Source of the DNA: Spartobacteria bacterium
GTDB taxonomy: Bacteria > Verrucomicrobiota > Verrucomicrobiia > Chthoniobacterales > UBA10450
Reading direction: 5' to 3'
Assembly: GCA_003445855.1 (NCBI GenBank)
Contig: DMCG01000254.1
Coordinates: 10,933 to 21,566 of the forward strand
DNA: 10,634 nt
The translations under genes and the position numbers were made by a program. The first letter of the stretch is position 1, and every line of letters starts with the position of its first letter. This document shows, piece by piece, positions 1-6,328 of the stretch. Under the pieces are notes generated by a model. That model saw nothing but the letters and a program-made list of their open reading frames with translations, was not told where the DNA came from and made no database searches.

Positions 1-417
1 GTCGTTTTGCGCCAGGTTATTTCTCCCCAGACGGCCAGACAAATCGGTGATGCACTGCGCGGTGTCGTGAGCGATCGCGGCACCGCCGCCGCCGCCGTCG
101 TTCCCGGCTTTACCATCGCTGGCAAAACTGGCACAGCGCAAAAAGTCGATCCGAAAGGCGGCTACGAAAAAGGAAAGTATGTCGTTTCCTTCAGCGGTTA
201 TCTCCCGGCTGACCATCCCGAATTTGTCGGCCTTGTTGTGCTGGACGATGCCCACACGAGCAAGCCAGAGTTGAACTATGGTGGCCTCGTCTCGGGTCCG
301 ATCTTTTCGCGGATCGCTGAGAAAGCGGCGCGTTATCTAGATCTTCAGCCGCATGAGGAAATTCGCAAAGCTCTGCCGGTGGAGCGGGTTGCTTTAACCA
401 ATGCCTCACATCATTGA
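1..417 (+). CDS. ftsI: FtsI / class B penicillin-binding protein, C-terminal part (5' end outside window)
   Basis: This is the C-terminal end of the septal transpeptidase that cross-links peptidoglycan stems on the outer face of the inner membrane. The reading frame is already open at base 1, so the start and most of the protein lie upstream. About 138 residues are visible. The decisive motif is KTGTA (AGKTGTAQKV, bases 118-147), the third active-site box of penicillin-binding transpeptidases. It is followed by the usual end of the domain, YVVSFSGYLPADHPEFVGLVVLDD. The chain stops about 95 residues after KTG with no PASTA domain, unlike SpoVD-type proteins. Its position directly before murE is the classic dcw place of ftsI, which favours ftsI over the elongation enzyme PBP2. 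The TGA at 415-417 is followed by a 28-base spacer to murE. The SxxK and SxN boxes are not in the window. Confidence 0.93.
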   Translation, partial: VVLRQVISPQTARQIGDALRGVVSDRGTAAAAVVPGFTIAGKTGTAQKVDPKGGYEKGKYVVSFSGYLPADHPEFVGLVVLDDAHTSKPELNYGGLVSGPIFSRIAEKAARYLDLQPHEEIRKALPVERVALTNASHH

Positions 418-434
418 GCGCCTTGCGCCCGCAT

Positions 435-439
435 GGTGA
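435..439 (+). promoter_or_regulatory. Probable ribosome binding site of murE
   Basis: GGTGA lies six bases before the ATG at 446 inside the 28-base ftsI-murE spacer. It is a moderate Shine-Dalgarno match and supports this start. Confidence 0.5.
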
Positions 440-445
440 ACTCTC

Positions 446-1924
446 ATGCAGCTCAAAACTCTTGCCGGCGCCATCCCGATCCGGCAGCTCATCGGGACAC
501 TTGATCGCGCAGTGGAAAGTATCGCGTATGACTCGCGGCGAGTGCAAAAAAACGGCCTGTTCGTGGCGCTGCGGGGAGAGAAAAACGACGGACACGAATT
601 CATCGGCCAGGCCATCGAAAAAGGCGCTGCCGTGATTGTCGCGGAGCGCGAGGAAAAACATCCTCGCGCCACCTGCGTCGTCGTGGAGAACACGCGCAGC
701 GCGCTGGCCGATCTTTCCGCAACTTTTTACGGACTGCCGGCGCAGCGATTAAAACTCGCGGCTGTCACCGGCACCAATGGAAAAACCACCACCACCTTTC
801 TCATCAAACACATCTGCGAAAAGGCCGGCTTGCGTTGCGGTTTGATTGGGACAGTGCGGTACGAAATCGGTGAGCGCATTTTGCCCGCCACACGCACGAC
901 TCCGGAATCGCTCGATGTGCAGGAGTTGCTCGCGCAAATCGCAAACGCCGGTTGTCGGGCCGCGGCCATGGAGGTTTCTTCTCATGCGCTCGCGCAGGAG
1001 CGGACCCGCGCGCTCGAGTGGGACGTCGCGGTCTTCACCAATCTCACCCAGGACCATCTCGATTTTCACGGCACGATGGAGAATTACTTCGAATCAAAGC
1101 TGAAGCTCTTCACCCAATTGGCGCAGCAACAAAAAAAACGAAAGCCGGTCGCAGTCGTGAACATTGACGACCGCTACGGCGAGCAACTCCTCGGCAAGAT
1201 CGACAAGAGCACCTCGGTCGTCACTTTTGGAATGGGCGCGCGCGCAGATTTTCGCGCGTCAAATTACTGGATGGACTTTAGCGGCACATCCTATCAGCTC
1301 GACGCGCGCGGCAAAAGTTATCTGGTGCGCCTGCCGCTCATCGGCCGGTTCAATGTCGCCAACTCGATGGCGGCGCTGGCCGCCGCGAACACGCTTGGCG
1401 TCAACCTGCGCGAAGCCGTTCTCAGTCTTGGCAAATCGCCGCAAGTTCCGGGTCGGCTTGAAATGGTCCCGGCAAAACGCCAATTCCGGGTTTTTGTCGA
1501 TTACGCGCACACGCCGGATGCGCTTCTGAACGTGCTTAAAACCTTGCGCGAACTCGGACCGCGTCGCTTGATTGTCGTGTTTGGCTGCGGCGGCGATCGC
1601 GACCGGCAAAAGCGTCCGCTCATGGGCGAGGTCGTGGATCGACATGCCGATTACGCGATCGTCACTTCCGATAATCCGCGCAAAGAAGATCCCAACGCCA
1701 TTATCGCGGAAGTCGAGAAAGGTTTTCACTCCGATCATTATGAGAAAATTGTCGATCGCACGAAAGCGATCGCGCGCGCCATTGAGCTGGCCCAATCGCG
1801 CGACATTGTGTTGATCGCGGGCAAAGGGCACGAAACTTATCAGGAGTTCGCCGATCACACCGTGCCCTTCGATGATATTCAAGTTGCGCGTCGCGCGATC
1901 GAGGACCGTCCGGTGGAGTTTTAG
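446..1924 (+). CDS. murE: UDP-N-acetylmuramoyl-L-alanyl-D-glutamate ligase MurE (predicted meso-diaminopimelate-adding)
   Basis: MurE is the cytoplasmic ATP-dependent ligase that adds the third stem residue to UDP-MurNAc-L-Ala-D-Glu. The 492 residues match the family size. The ATP P-loop TGTNGKTTTT is at about residues 108-117 (Lys113). The central domain has TTPESLD, MEVSSHAL and TNLTQDHLDFHG, and the lysine expected to be carbamoylated is in FESKLKLF (Lys218). The C-terminal domain carries DYAHTPDAL, FGCGGDRDRQKRPLMG and, at 409-412, DNPR, the signature of enzymes that use meso-diaminopimelate rather than L-lysine. This predicts a DAP-type wall. The ATG at 446 is preceded by GGTGA. The stop TAG abuts the murF ATG with no gap, indicating translational coupling. 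An A8 tract at 1131-1138 encodes part of a QQQKKRK loop, and one dispersed-motif copy starts at 1196. Confidence 0.97.
   Translation: MQLKTLAGAIPIRQLIGTLDRAVESIAYDSRRVQKNGLFVALRGEKNDGHEFIGQAIEKGAAVIVAEREEKHPRATCVVVENTRSALADLSATFYGLPAQRLKLAAVTGTNGKTTTTFLIKHICEKAGLRCGLIGTVRYEIGERILPATRTTPESLDVQELLAQIANAGCRAAAMEVSSHALAQERTRALEWDVAVFTNLTQDHLDFHGTMENYFESKLKLFTQLAQQQKKRKPVAVVNIDDRYGEQLLGKIDKSTSVVTFGMGARADFRASNYWMDFSGTSYQLDARGKSYLVRLPLIGRFNVANSMAALAAANTLGVNLREAVLSLGKSPQVPGRLEMVPAKRQFRVFVDYAHTPDALLNVLKTLRELGPRRLIVVFGCGGDRDRQKRPLMGEVVDRHADYAIVTSDNPRKEDPNAIIAEVEKGFHSDHYEKIVDRTKAIARAIELAQSRDIVLIAGKGHETYQEFADHTVPFDDIQVARRAIEDRPVEF
1196..1208 (+). repeat. Dispersed word copy, 11/13 to AAGATCGACAATC
   Basis: AAGATCGACAAGA in murE, reading frame giving K-I-D-K. 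Contains the full 11-base core AAGATCGACAA. Confidence 0.6.
1915..1918 (+). promoter_or_regulatory. Ribosome binding site of murF
   Basis: GGAG lies in the last codons of murE, six bases before the murF ATG at 1925. It is a good Shine-Dalgarno match and fixes the murF start although the two genes have no spacer. Confidence 0.6.
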
Positions 1925-3319
1925 ATGAATCGATTGTCGATCTTTCAAATTGCCGAACTTGCGGGCGCTTCCGTCTCTGCCGGAGATGGAAATGTTTCGA
2001 TCGATAAGATCAGCACCGATTCACGCACCCTGAAGCGAGGCGAATTGTTCTTCGCTTTGCGCGGGGAAAATTTCGACGGACACAAATTTGTCGCAGCCGC
2101 CGTCAAAGCCGGCGCTGCCGGCGTGATTGTCGATCTTAGCTGGAACGGAAAAGTGTCAGAGAGCGTCGCGATCATTCGCGTCGAAGACACTTTGCAGGCC
2201 TACCAGAACCTCGCCTCGAACTATCGGAAATCGCTCCCGCTTCGCGTTCTGGCGATCACCGGGAGCAATGGAAAAACGAGCACGAAAGATTTTGCCGCGG
2301 CCGTTCTCGGGCGGCGTTTTCATGTGACCAGGACGGAAGGCAACTTCAACAATCACGTCGGACTTCCGCGCACCATGCTCGAGGCGACGGCGCAAGACGA
2401 GGTCGCCGTTTGGGAAATCGGCATGAATCATCCCGGCGAGGTCGCGATGCTGGCAAAACTGGCCGCGCCCGACGCGGCCATCATTACAAACATCGGCATC
2501 GCGCACATCGAATTCATGGGCTCGCGCGACGCGATCGCGGCCGAGAAAGGCGCGCTGGCGGAAGCGATCGGGCCGCAAGGCTCGGTCATTTTAAATGCGG
2601 ACGATCCGTTTACTAAAGACATTGCCGCTCGCACGCGCGCCAAAGTGATTTTTGCCGGGACCGCCGCCGGGACGATTCGCGCCGGCGAAATTACCCAAAG
2701 CTCGGATGGATCGGATTTTACCATTCACGAGGGAGCGCATCGCTGCCGCGCGCAATTGCCCGTGCCAGGTTTGCACATGGTGCAAAACGCCATGCTGGCT
2801 GTCGCCGCTGGTCGTGTCTTTGGTCTTTCGCTCGAGGAAAGCGCCGCCGGGCTTGCCGCCGCGCCGCTGACCAAAGCGCGTTTGCAGGTCAAAGAAATTC
2901 ACGGCGTGAAGTTCATCGATGACAGCTACAACGCGAATCCGGATTCGATGAAAGCGGCCCTACGCACGCTGGTTGAACTCGATGTCGATGGAAAACGCAT
3001 CGCCGTGCTCGGTGAAATGCGGGAGCTCGGCGACGAATCTGTGCGTGGTCATCGCGAAGTGGGCGAAACAGCAGCCCAGCTTGGCGTCGATCAATTGATT
3101 GCGATTGGCGAAATGGGCGCGGCGATTGCAGAAGCTGCGCAGAAAGCCGGCTTGGAGAAAGCGGTCGCGGTTAGATCGACAAGTGAAGCCGCGGAGATAT
3201 TAGCCGACATCGCAGTGCCTGGTGATCTCGTGCTCATCAAGGGAAGCCGGGCCGCGCAGACCGAGCTTGTGCTCGAGGAATTCGCGAATCGACAACCAAT
3301 CGAAGGCATCTCCTCATGA
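1925..3319 (+). CDS. murF: UDP-N-acetylmuramoyl-tripeptide--D-alanyl-D-alanine ligase MurF
   Basis: MurF is the cytoplasmic ligase that adds the D-Ala-D-Ala dipeptide, finishing the UDP-MurNAc-pentapeptide. The 464 residues are normal for the family. The N-terminal domain has the MurF/MurE-like DSRTLKRGELFFALRGENFDGHKF. The P-loop is TGSNGKTSTKD (about residues 112-122, Lys117), followed by GNFNNHVGLPRTML, EIGMNHPGEV and TNIGIAHIEFMGS. The predicted carbamoylated lysine is Lys208 in AAEKGAL. The C-terminal domain has IDDSYNANPDSMKAAL and AVLGEMRELGDES, typical of MurF. The ATG directly follows the murE stop and has GGAG upstream. The stop overlaps the mraY start as ATGA. The gene holds three copies of the dispersed AAGATCGACAATC word, one within its first seven codons, and its only AGA codon is in one of them. 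Confidence 0.97.
   Translation: MNRLSIFQIAELAGASVSAGDGNVSIDKISTDSRTLKRGELFFALRGENFDGHKFVAAAVKAGAAGVIVDLSWNGKVSESVAIIRVEDTLQAYQNLASNYRKSLPLRVLAITGSNGKTSTKDFAAAVLGRRFHVTRTEGNFNNHVGLPRTMLEATAQDEVAVWEIGMNHPGEVAMLAKLAAPDAAIITNIGIAHIEFMGSRDAIAAEKGALAEAIGPQGSVILNADDPFTKDIAARTRAKVIFAGTAAGTIRAGEITQSSDGSDFTIHEGAHRCRAQLPVPGLHMVQNAMLAVAAGRVFGLSLEESAAGLAAAPLTKARLQVKEIHGVKFIDDSYNANPDSMKAALRTLVELDVDGKRIAVLGEMRELGDESVRGHREVGETAAQLGVDQLIAIGEMGAAIAEAAQKAGLEKAVAVRSTSEAAEILADIAVPGDLVLIKGSRAAQTELVLEEFANRQPIEGISS
1932..1944 (-). repeat. Dispersed word copy, exact 13/13
   Basis: GATTGTCGATCTT on the + strand, spanning codons 3-7 of murF (R-L-S-I-F). One of three exact copies of the 13-mer in the window. Confidence 0.75.
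2125..2137 (-). repeat. Dispersed word copy, exact 13/13
   Basis: GATTGTCGATCTT inside murF, but in a different frame from the copy at 1932 (here V-I-V-D-L). It extends to a 15-base identity (ATTGTCGATCTTAGC) with the copy at 9945. Confidence 0.75.
3172..3184 (+). repeat. Dispersed word copy, 10/13
   Basis: TAGATCGACAAGT in murF (V-R-S-T-S). The arginine codon is AGA, the only AGA among about 27 arginine codons of murF. It shares the 13 bases GTTAGATCGACAA with the copy at 5512. Confidence 0.6.
3302..3306 (+). promoter_or_regulatory. Probable ribosome binding site of mraY
   Basis: GAAGG near the end of murF is nine bases before the ATG at 3316. A second ATG follows at once at 3319; the spacing allows either. 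Confidence 0.45.
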
Positions 3320-4416
3320 TGTATTATCTCCATCGGTTCAGCGATCAGTTCATCGGCTTCAACGTTTTCTCTTATGTAACGTTTCGCGCCGTGGCCGCCG
3401 CCGTCACTGCTTTCATCATTTCGCTGATCTTTGGAAGCTTTGTGATTCGAAAGTTAACCGCGTTAAAACTCGGCCAACCGATTCGCTTGGCGGCTGAGGT
3501 GCATCGCCTCGCGGAATTGCACGGCGGCAAGCAGGGAACGCCAACAATGGGTGGCGTGCTCATCATCGGCGCCGTTTTTCTTTCCAGCATTCTCTGGGCG
3601 CGTCCGGACAATCGCTTCGTCTGGCTCGCCTTGTTCAGCATGGTTTATCTCGGCGCGCTCGGGTTCGCCGATGATTACCTGAAGGTCGCGAAGAAAAAGT
3701 CGGCCGGTATCAATGGGCGCTACAAGCTTTTCTTCCAAATAATTCTGGCGCTGATCGTCACAGCTGTTTTTCTCACCAGTCCATTGCTCGAAGTGCAGGC
3801 GCGTTCGCTCTATCTGCCATTTCTTAAAGCGCCCGTTATCGCCAACATGAGCTGGTTTACTTTTCTTTTTTTCGCGCTCGTCATTGTTGGATCGTCCAAT
3901 GCTGTCAATCTAACCGACGGGCTGGACGGTCTCGCGATCGGATGCACCGTGACGGTCGCGTTTGCTTATGCGCTGCTTTCTTATGCGGCTGGAAATTTTC
4001 GCATCGCGGAATATTTACAGGTCCCGTTTTATCCATTCACCGGTGAGCTGACGGTTGTTTGCGCGGCCCTTGTCGGCGCCGGTTTCGGATTTCTTTGGTT
4101 TAATTGTCATCCGGCGAAAGTTTTTATGGGCGACACCGGATCGCTCGCCATCGGCGGGATGATCGGCGTGGTCGCGATTTGTTGTAAGCAGGAACTGCTC
4201 TTGACGCTCGTGGGCGGAGTGTTCGTGATCGAAGCGGTCTCGGTGATTTTGCAGGTGCTCAGCTTCAAACTGACCGGCCGCCGCATCTTCGCGATGTCGC
4301 CCATTCATCATCATTTCGAGCTGGTCGGTTGGAAGGAAAACACCGTCATCGTCCGCTTTTGGATTTTGTCGGCAATCTTCGCCTTGCTCGGCCTGGCGAC
4401 GCTGAAGTTGAGGTAA
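3316..4416 (+). CDS. mraY: Phospho-N-acetylmuramoyl-pentapeptide transferase MraY
   Basis: MraY is the polytopic membrane enzyme that transfers phospho-MurNAc-pentapeptide to undecaprenyl phosphate, making lipid I. The 366 residues with about ten hydrophobic segments fit the family. Diagnostic motifs, in order, are FRAVAAAVTAFI, GTPTMGG (74-80), FADDYLKVAKKKSAGINGR with the Asp119-Asp120 pair, NAVNLTDGLDGLAIG (Asn198, Asp201, Asp204), VFMGDTGSLAIGG (Asp273) and PIHHHFEL.GWKE with three histidines at 331-333, ending in VIVRFWI. The cytoplasmic loop between GQPIR and GTPTMGG differs from the E. coli type: it reads LAAEVHRLAELHGGKQ, about five residues longer and without the DGPxSH element. The start ATG overlaps the murF stop (ATGA), so translation is likely coupled. 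Confidence 0.97.
   Translation: MMYYLHRFSDQFIGFNVFSYVTFRAVAAAVTAFIISLIFGSFVIRKLTALKLGQPIRLAAEVHRLAELHGGKQGTPTMGGVLIIGAVFLSSILWARPDNRFVWLALFSMVYLGALGFADDYLKVAKKKSAGINGRYKLFFQIILALIVTAVFLTSPLLEVQARSLYLPFLKAPVIANMSWFTFLFFALVIVGSSNAVNLTDGLDGLAIGCTVTVAFAYALLSYAAGNFRIAEYLQVPFYPFTGELTVVCAALVGAGFGFLWFNCHPAKVFMGDTGSLAIGGMIGVVAICCKQELLLTLVGGVFVIEAVSVILQVLSFKLTGRRIFAMSPIHHHFELVGWKENTVIVRFWILSAIFALLGLATLKLR
4410..4414 (+). promoter_or_regulatory. Ribosome binding site that supports the TTG start of murD
   Basis: GAGGT overlaps the end of mraY and its stop codon. It stands about six bases before TTG 4421. No ATG or GTG near this place would give the expected N-terminal Rossmann motif, so this site decides the start. 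Confidence 0.6.
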
Positions 4417-4420
4417 ACAC

Positions 4421-5746
4421 TTGCGCTACAAAAATCAGAGTGCCGCGGTTCTGGGAGCCGGTTTGAGCGGGACGGCCGCTGCGCTTCTCCTCAAAGCGGA
4501 AGGCGCTCAAGTGACCGTTCTCGACAACGCCGAGGAAAAAAATCTGCTCAAGTCGACTATCGACAATCTGCGCGCGCAAGGCATTCGTGTGATCTGCGGC
4601 CCGGATGCAGATGAGAATTCGTCAACCTACGAACTGGTTGTTTTGAGTCCGGGAATCGATCCGGCTTCTCCGCTCGCGCGCAATTTTTCTTCACGCAAGA
4701 TTGACATGATGGGCGAGCTCGAGCTCGGCTGGCGGTCCTGCGAACTCCCGGTCATCGCTGTCACGGGCACGAACGGCAAGACGACCACGACCGAGTTGCT
4801 TGCGCAGATGTTGAACGCGTGCGGACAACGGACCATCGCTTGCGGCAACATCGGCAAGCCGCTCTCGGAAGTCGCGCGGGAAAAAAAACAGTTCGACGTG
4901 CTCACAGTCGAAGTGAGTTCGTTTCAATTGGAAACAATCAAAACTTTTCGGCCATCCATCGCACTTTGGCTCAACTTCGCCCCCGATCATCTCGATCGTT
5001 ACCGCTCCGTCGCCGAATATCGCGCGGCCAAACTTCGGATTTTTGAAAATCAAACCGCGGAAGACGTCGCAATTGTTAATGCCGCTGAAAGCCTGCCCAG
5101 GATTCAGCCGCGCCAAATTACCTTCAGTGCTTATGCTGACCGGGCCGATTTTCGGTTGGCCGAAGGCTCGATCGTTTATCAAAACAAGTCGGTCCTGCGG
5201 CTGGCCGAAACAAAACTGCGCGGCTCGCATAACATCGAGAACCTGATGGCCACTCTCGCGGCTGGCATGGCGCGCGGGTTGTCGTTCGAAGAAATGGTGC
5301 CGCCGCTGTCCGCTTATGAACCGCGGCCGCATCGCTGTGAATTTGTCCGGCAGATCGGCGGCGTCGATTACGTCAATGATTCGAAGGCGACGAATCTCGA
5401 TGCGGTGGAGAAGGCGCTGCTCGCGCAAAGCAAGCCGGTCATTCTGATCGCGGGCGGAAAAGACAAAGGCTTCACCTTCGATCCTTTGCGGCCACTCGTG
5501 AAAGAAAAAGTTAGATCGACAATCCTCATCGGCGAAATGGCGGAAAGTATCGCGCACGCCTGGAGCGGCGCGGTCAAATCCGAAATTGCGAGCTCGCTGG
5601 CGGATGCGGTTGAGCGCGCGCACGCCATCGCCGGGCCGGGCGAAGTGGTTCTTTTTTCACCAGGCACATCTTCCTTCGACATGTTCAAAAGCTACGCCGA
5701 TCGCGGCGATCAATTTCGCGCCCTTGTGCAAGCTCTGCCGAAATAA
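4421..5746 (+). CDS. murD: UDP-N-acetylmuramoyl-L-alanine--D-glutamate ligase MurD (TTG start)
   Basis: MurD is the cytoplasmic ligase that adds D-glutamate to UDP-MurNAc-L-Ala. The 441 residues match the family. The N-terminal nucleotide-binding domain begins AAVLGAGLSGTAAALLL. The ATP loop is VTGTNGKTTTTELL (G116-K120 region). It is followed by ACGNIGKPL, EVSSFQLE and NFAPDHLDRY, and the predicted carbamoylated lysine is Lys204 in YRAAKLRIF. The C-terminal domain has PRPHRCEFV, VNDSKATNLDA, LIAGGKDKG and SPGTSSFDMFKSYADRGDQF, all standard MurD blocks. The start is TTG, chosen because GAGGT lies at the right distance and the reading begins just before the glycine-rich motif. Four bases separate it from mraY. 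An A8 tract (4881-4888) encodes KK in a loop. The only AGA among about 28 arginine codons lies in a dispersed-motif copy at 5512. Confidence 0.96.
   Translation: MRYKNQSAAVLGAGLSGTAAALLLKAEGAQVTVLDNAEEKNLLKSTIDNLRAQGIRVICGPDADENSSTYELVVLSPGIDPASPLARNFSSRKIDMMGELELGWRSCELPVIAVTGTNGKTTTTELLAQMLNACGQRTIACGNIGKPLSEVAREKKQFDVLTVEVSSFQLETIKTFRPSIALWLNFAPDHLDRYRSVAEYRAAKLRIFENQTAEDVAIVNAAESLPRIQPRQITFSAYADRADFRLAEGSIVYQNKSVLRLAETKLRGSHNIENLMATLAAGMARGLSFEEMVPPLSAYEPRPHRCEFVRQIGGVDYVNDSKATNLDAVEKALLAQSKPVILIAGGKDKGFTFDPLRPLVKEKVRSTILIGEMAESIAHAWSGAVKSEIASSLADAVERAHAIAGPGEVVLFSPGTSSFDMFKSYADRGDQFRALVQALPK
5512..5524 (+). repeat. Dispersed word copy, 12/13
   Basis: TAGATCGACAATC in murD (V-R-S-T-I). 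The arginine codon is AGA, the only AGA in murD. Confidence 0.65.
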
Positions 5747-5750
5747 AATC

Positions 5751-6314
5751 ATGAAACTCCCGAAATTCATCACCCGCAAAAAACTCCGCGCCACGGTCGC
5801 GCGCCGGTCGCTGCGAGCCTCGGCCCAAGCGGGCTACGAAGAAATGTCCGAACCAAACATGAAGTTGTCTCGTGCCCTGCTGATTGTTCTGCTTCTGCAC
5901 GTGGTGGCCGTTTCCGGAATCATCGCTTTTAACGTCATCAAGACGCGGCAGGGACCAATTGTTCCTTTGTCTGCACCGATAACAAACACCGCGGTTGCAA
6001 CTGCTGCGTCGACAATCAAACCTGCTGCCGTCAGTTCACGGCCAGCCATCACTCAAAAAGATTCAGGACCGGCCAAACCGGTCGTGAAAGACGGTGGCAG
6101 GACAAAGCAAAGTGAGAACGCAAAAAGCGTGGACTCCGGAAAAGTTTATATCGTGGTAAAAGGCGATAATCCGGTGACGATCGCAAAGAAATTTAAAGTT
6201 TCTTACGACGATTTGGTCGCGCTCAATCACATCGATGACCCAAGAAAATTGCAGATCGGACAAAGGCTGCTCATTCCGGCCAAAACAATGAAAGCGAAAA
6301 AGACGGACAAGTAG
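5751..6314 (+). CDS. Single-pass membrane protein with C-terminal LysM domain
   Basis: A 187-residue protein starting at ATG 5751, four bases after murD. Residues 1-40 are basic and presumably cytoplasmic. Residues about 41-62 (RALLIVLLLHVVAVSGIIAF) form one strong membrane segment, and 64-128 are a low-complexity Ala/Pro/Thr/Ser/Lys linker. Residues about 132-176 are a LysM domain: YIVVKGDNPVTIAKKF, then DLVALNHI, then LQIGQRLLIPA. LysM domains bind GlcNAc-containing glycans such as peptidoglycan. The likely topology is N-in with LysM in the periplasm. I infer a wall-binding accessory role in septal synthesis from its place between murD and ftsW; no enzyme motif is visible. No clear Shine-Dalgarno precedes 5751. 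ATG 5844 (MSEPNMKLSRALL) is an alternative start that keeps the membrane segment and LysM domain. I cannot assign a gene name. Confidence 0.88.
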   Translation: MKLPKFITRKKLRATVARRSLRASAQAGYEEMSEPNMKLSRALLIVLLLHVVAVSGIIAFNVIKTRQGPIVPLSAPITNTAVATAASTIKPAAVSSRPAITQKDSGPAKPVVKDGGRTKQSENAKSVDSGKVYIVVKGDNPVTIAKKFKVSYDDLVALNHIDDPRKLQIGQRLLIPAKTMKAKKTDK

Positions 6315-6328
6315 TTGTAGATCCAAAG

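Noticed and set aside
418..445. Possible promoter or terminator in the ftsI-murE spacer
   Set aside because: Only 28 bases, with no convincing -35/-10 pair or stem with a T tract; the genes appear to be co-transcribed.
146..1758. GTCGATC core with other last bases at 145, 1635 and 1751
   Set aside because: These share only the 7-base core and lack the final T of the word, so I did not count them as copies; they could be decayed copies.
71..2538. GCGATCGC (the cyanobacterial HIP1 octamer) at 71, 1593, 1766 and 2531
   Set aside because: Four copies exceed a simple expectation, but CGATCG is favoured by GC-rich codon pairs here (GCG-ATC-GC, GGC-GAT-CGC). The copies are confined to the first 2.5 kb and have no extended consensus, and the other genes do not suggest a cyanobacterium.
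4691..5623. Long open frame (310 codons) on the minus strand opposite murD, and similar minus-strand frames opposite murE, murG and murC
   Set aside because: They mirror the codon pattern of GC-rich genes on the + strand, show no recognisable domains, and lie wholly within well-conserved mur genes.
5586..5750. An upstream extension of the LysM frame into murD
   Set aside because: The extension overlaps the conserved murD C-terminus. The ATG at 5751, four bases after the murD stop, gives a sensible basic tail before the membrane segment.
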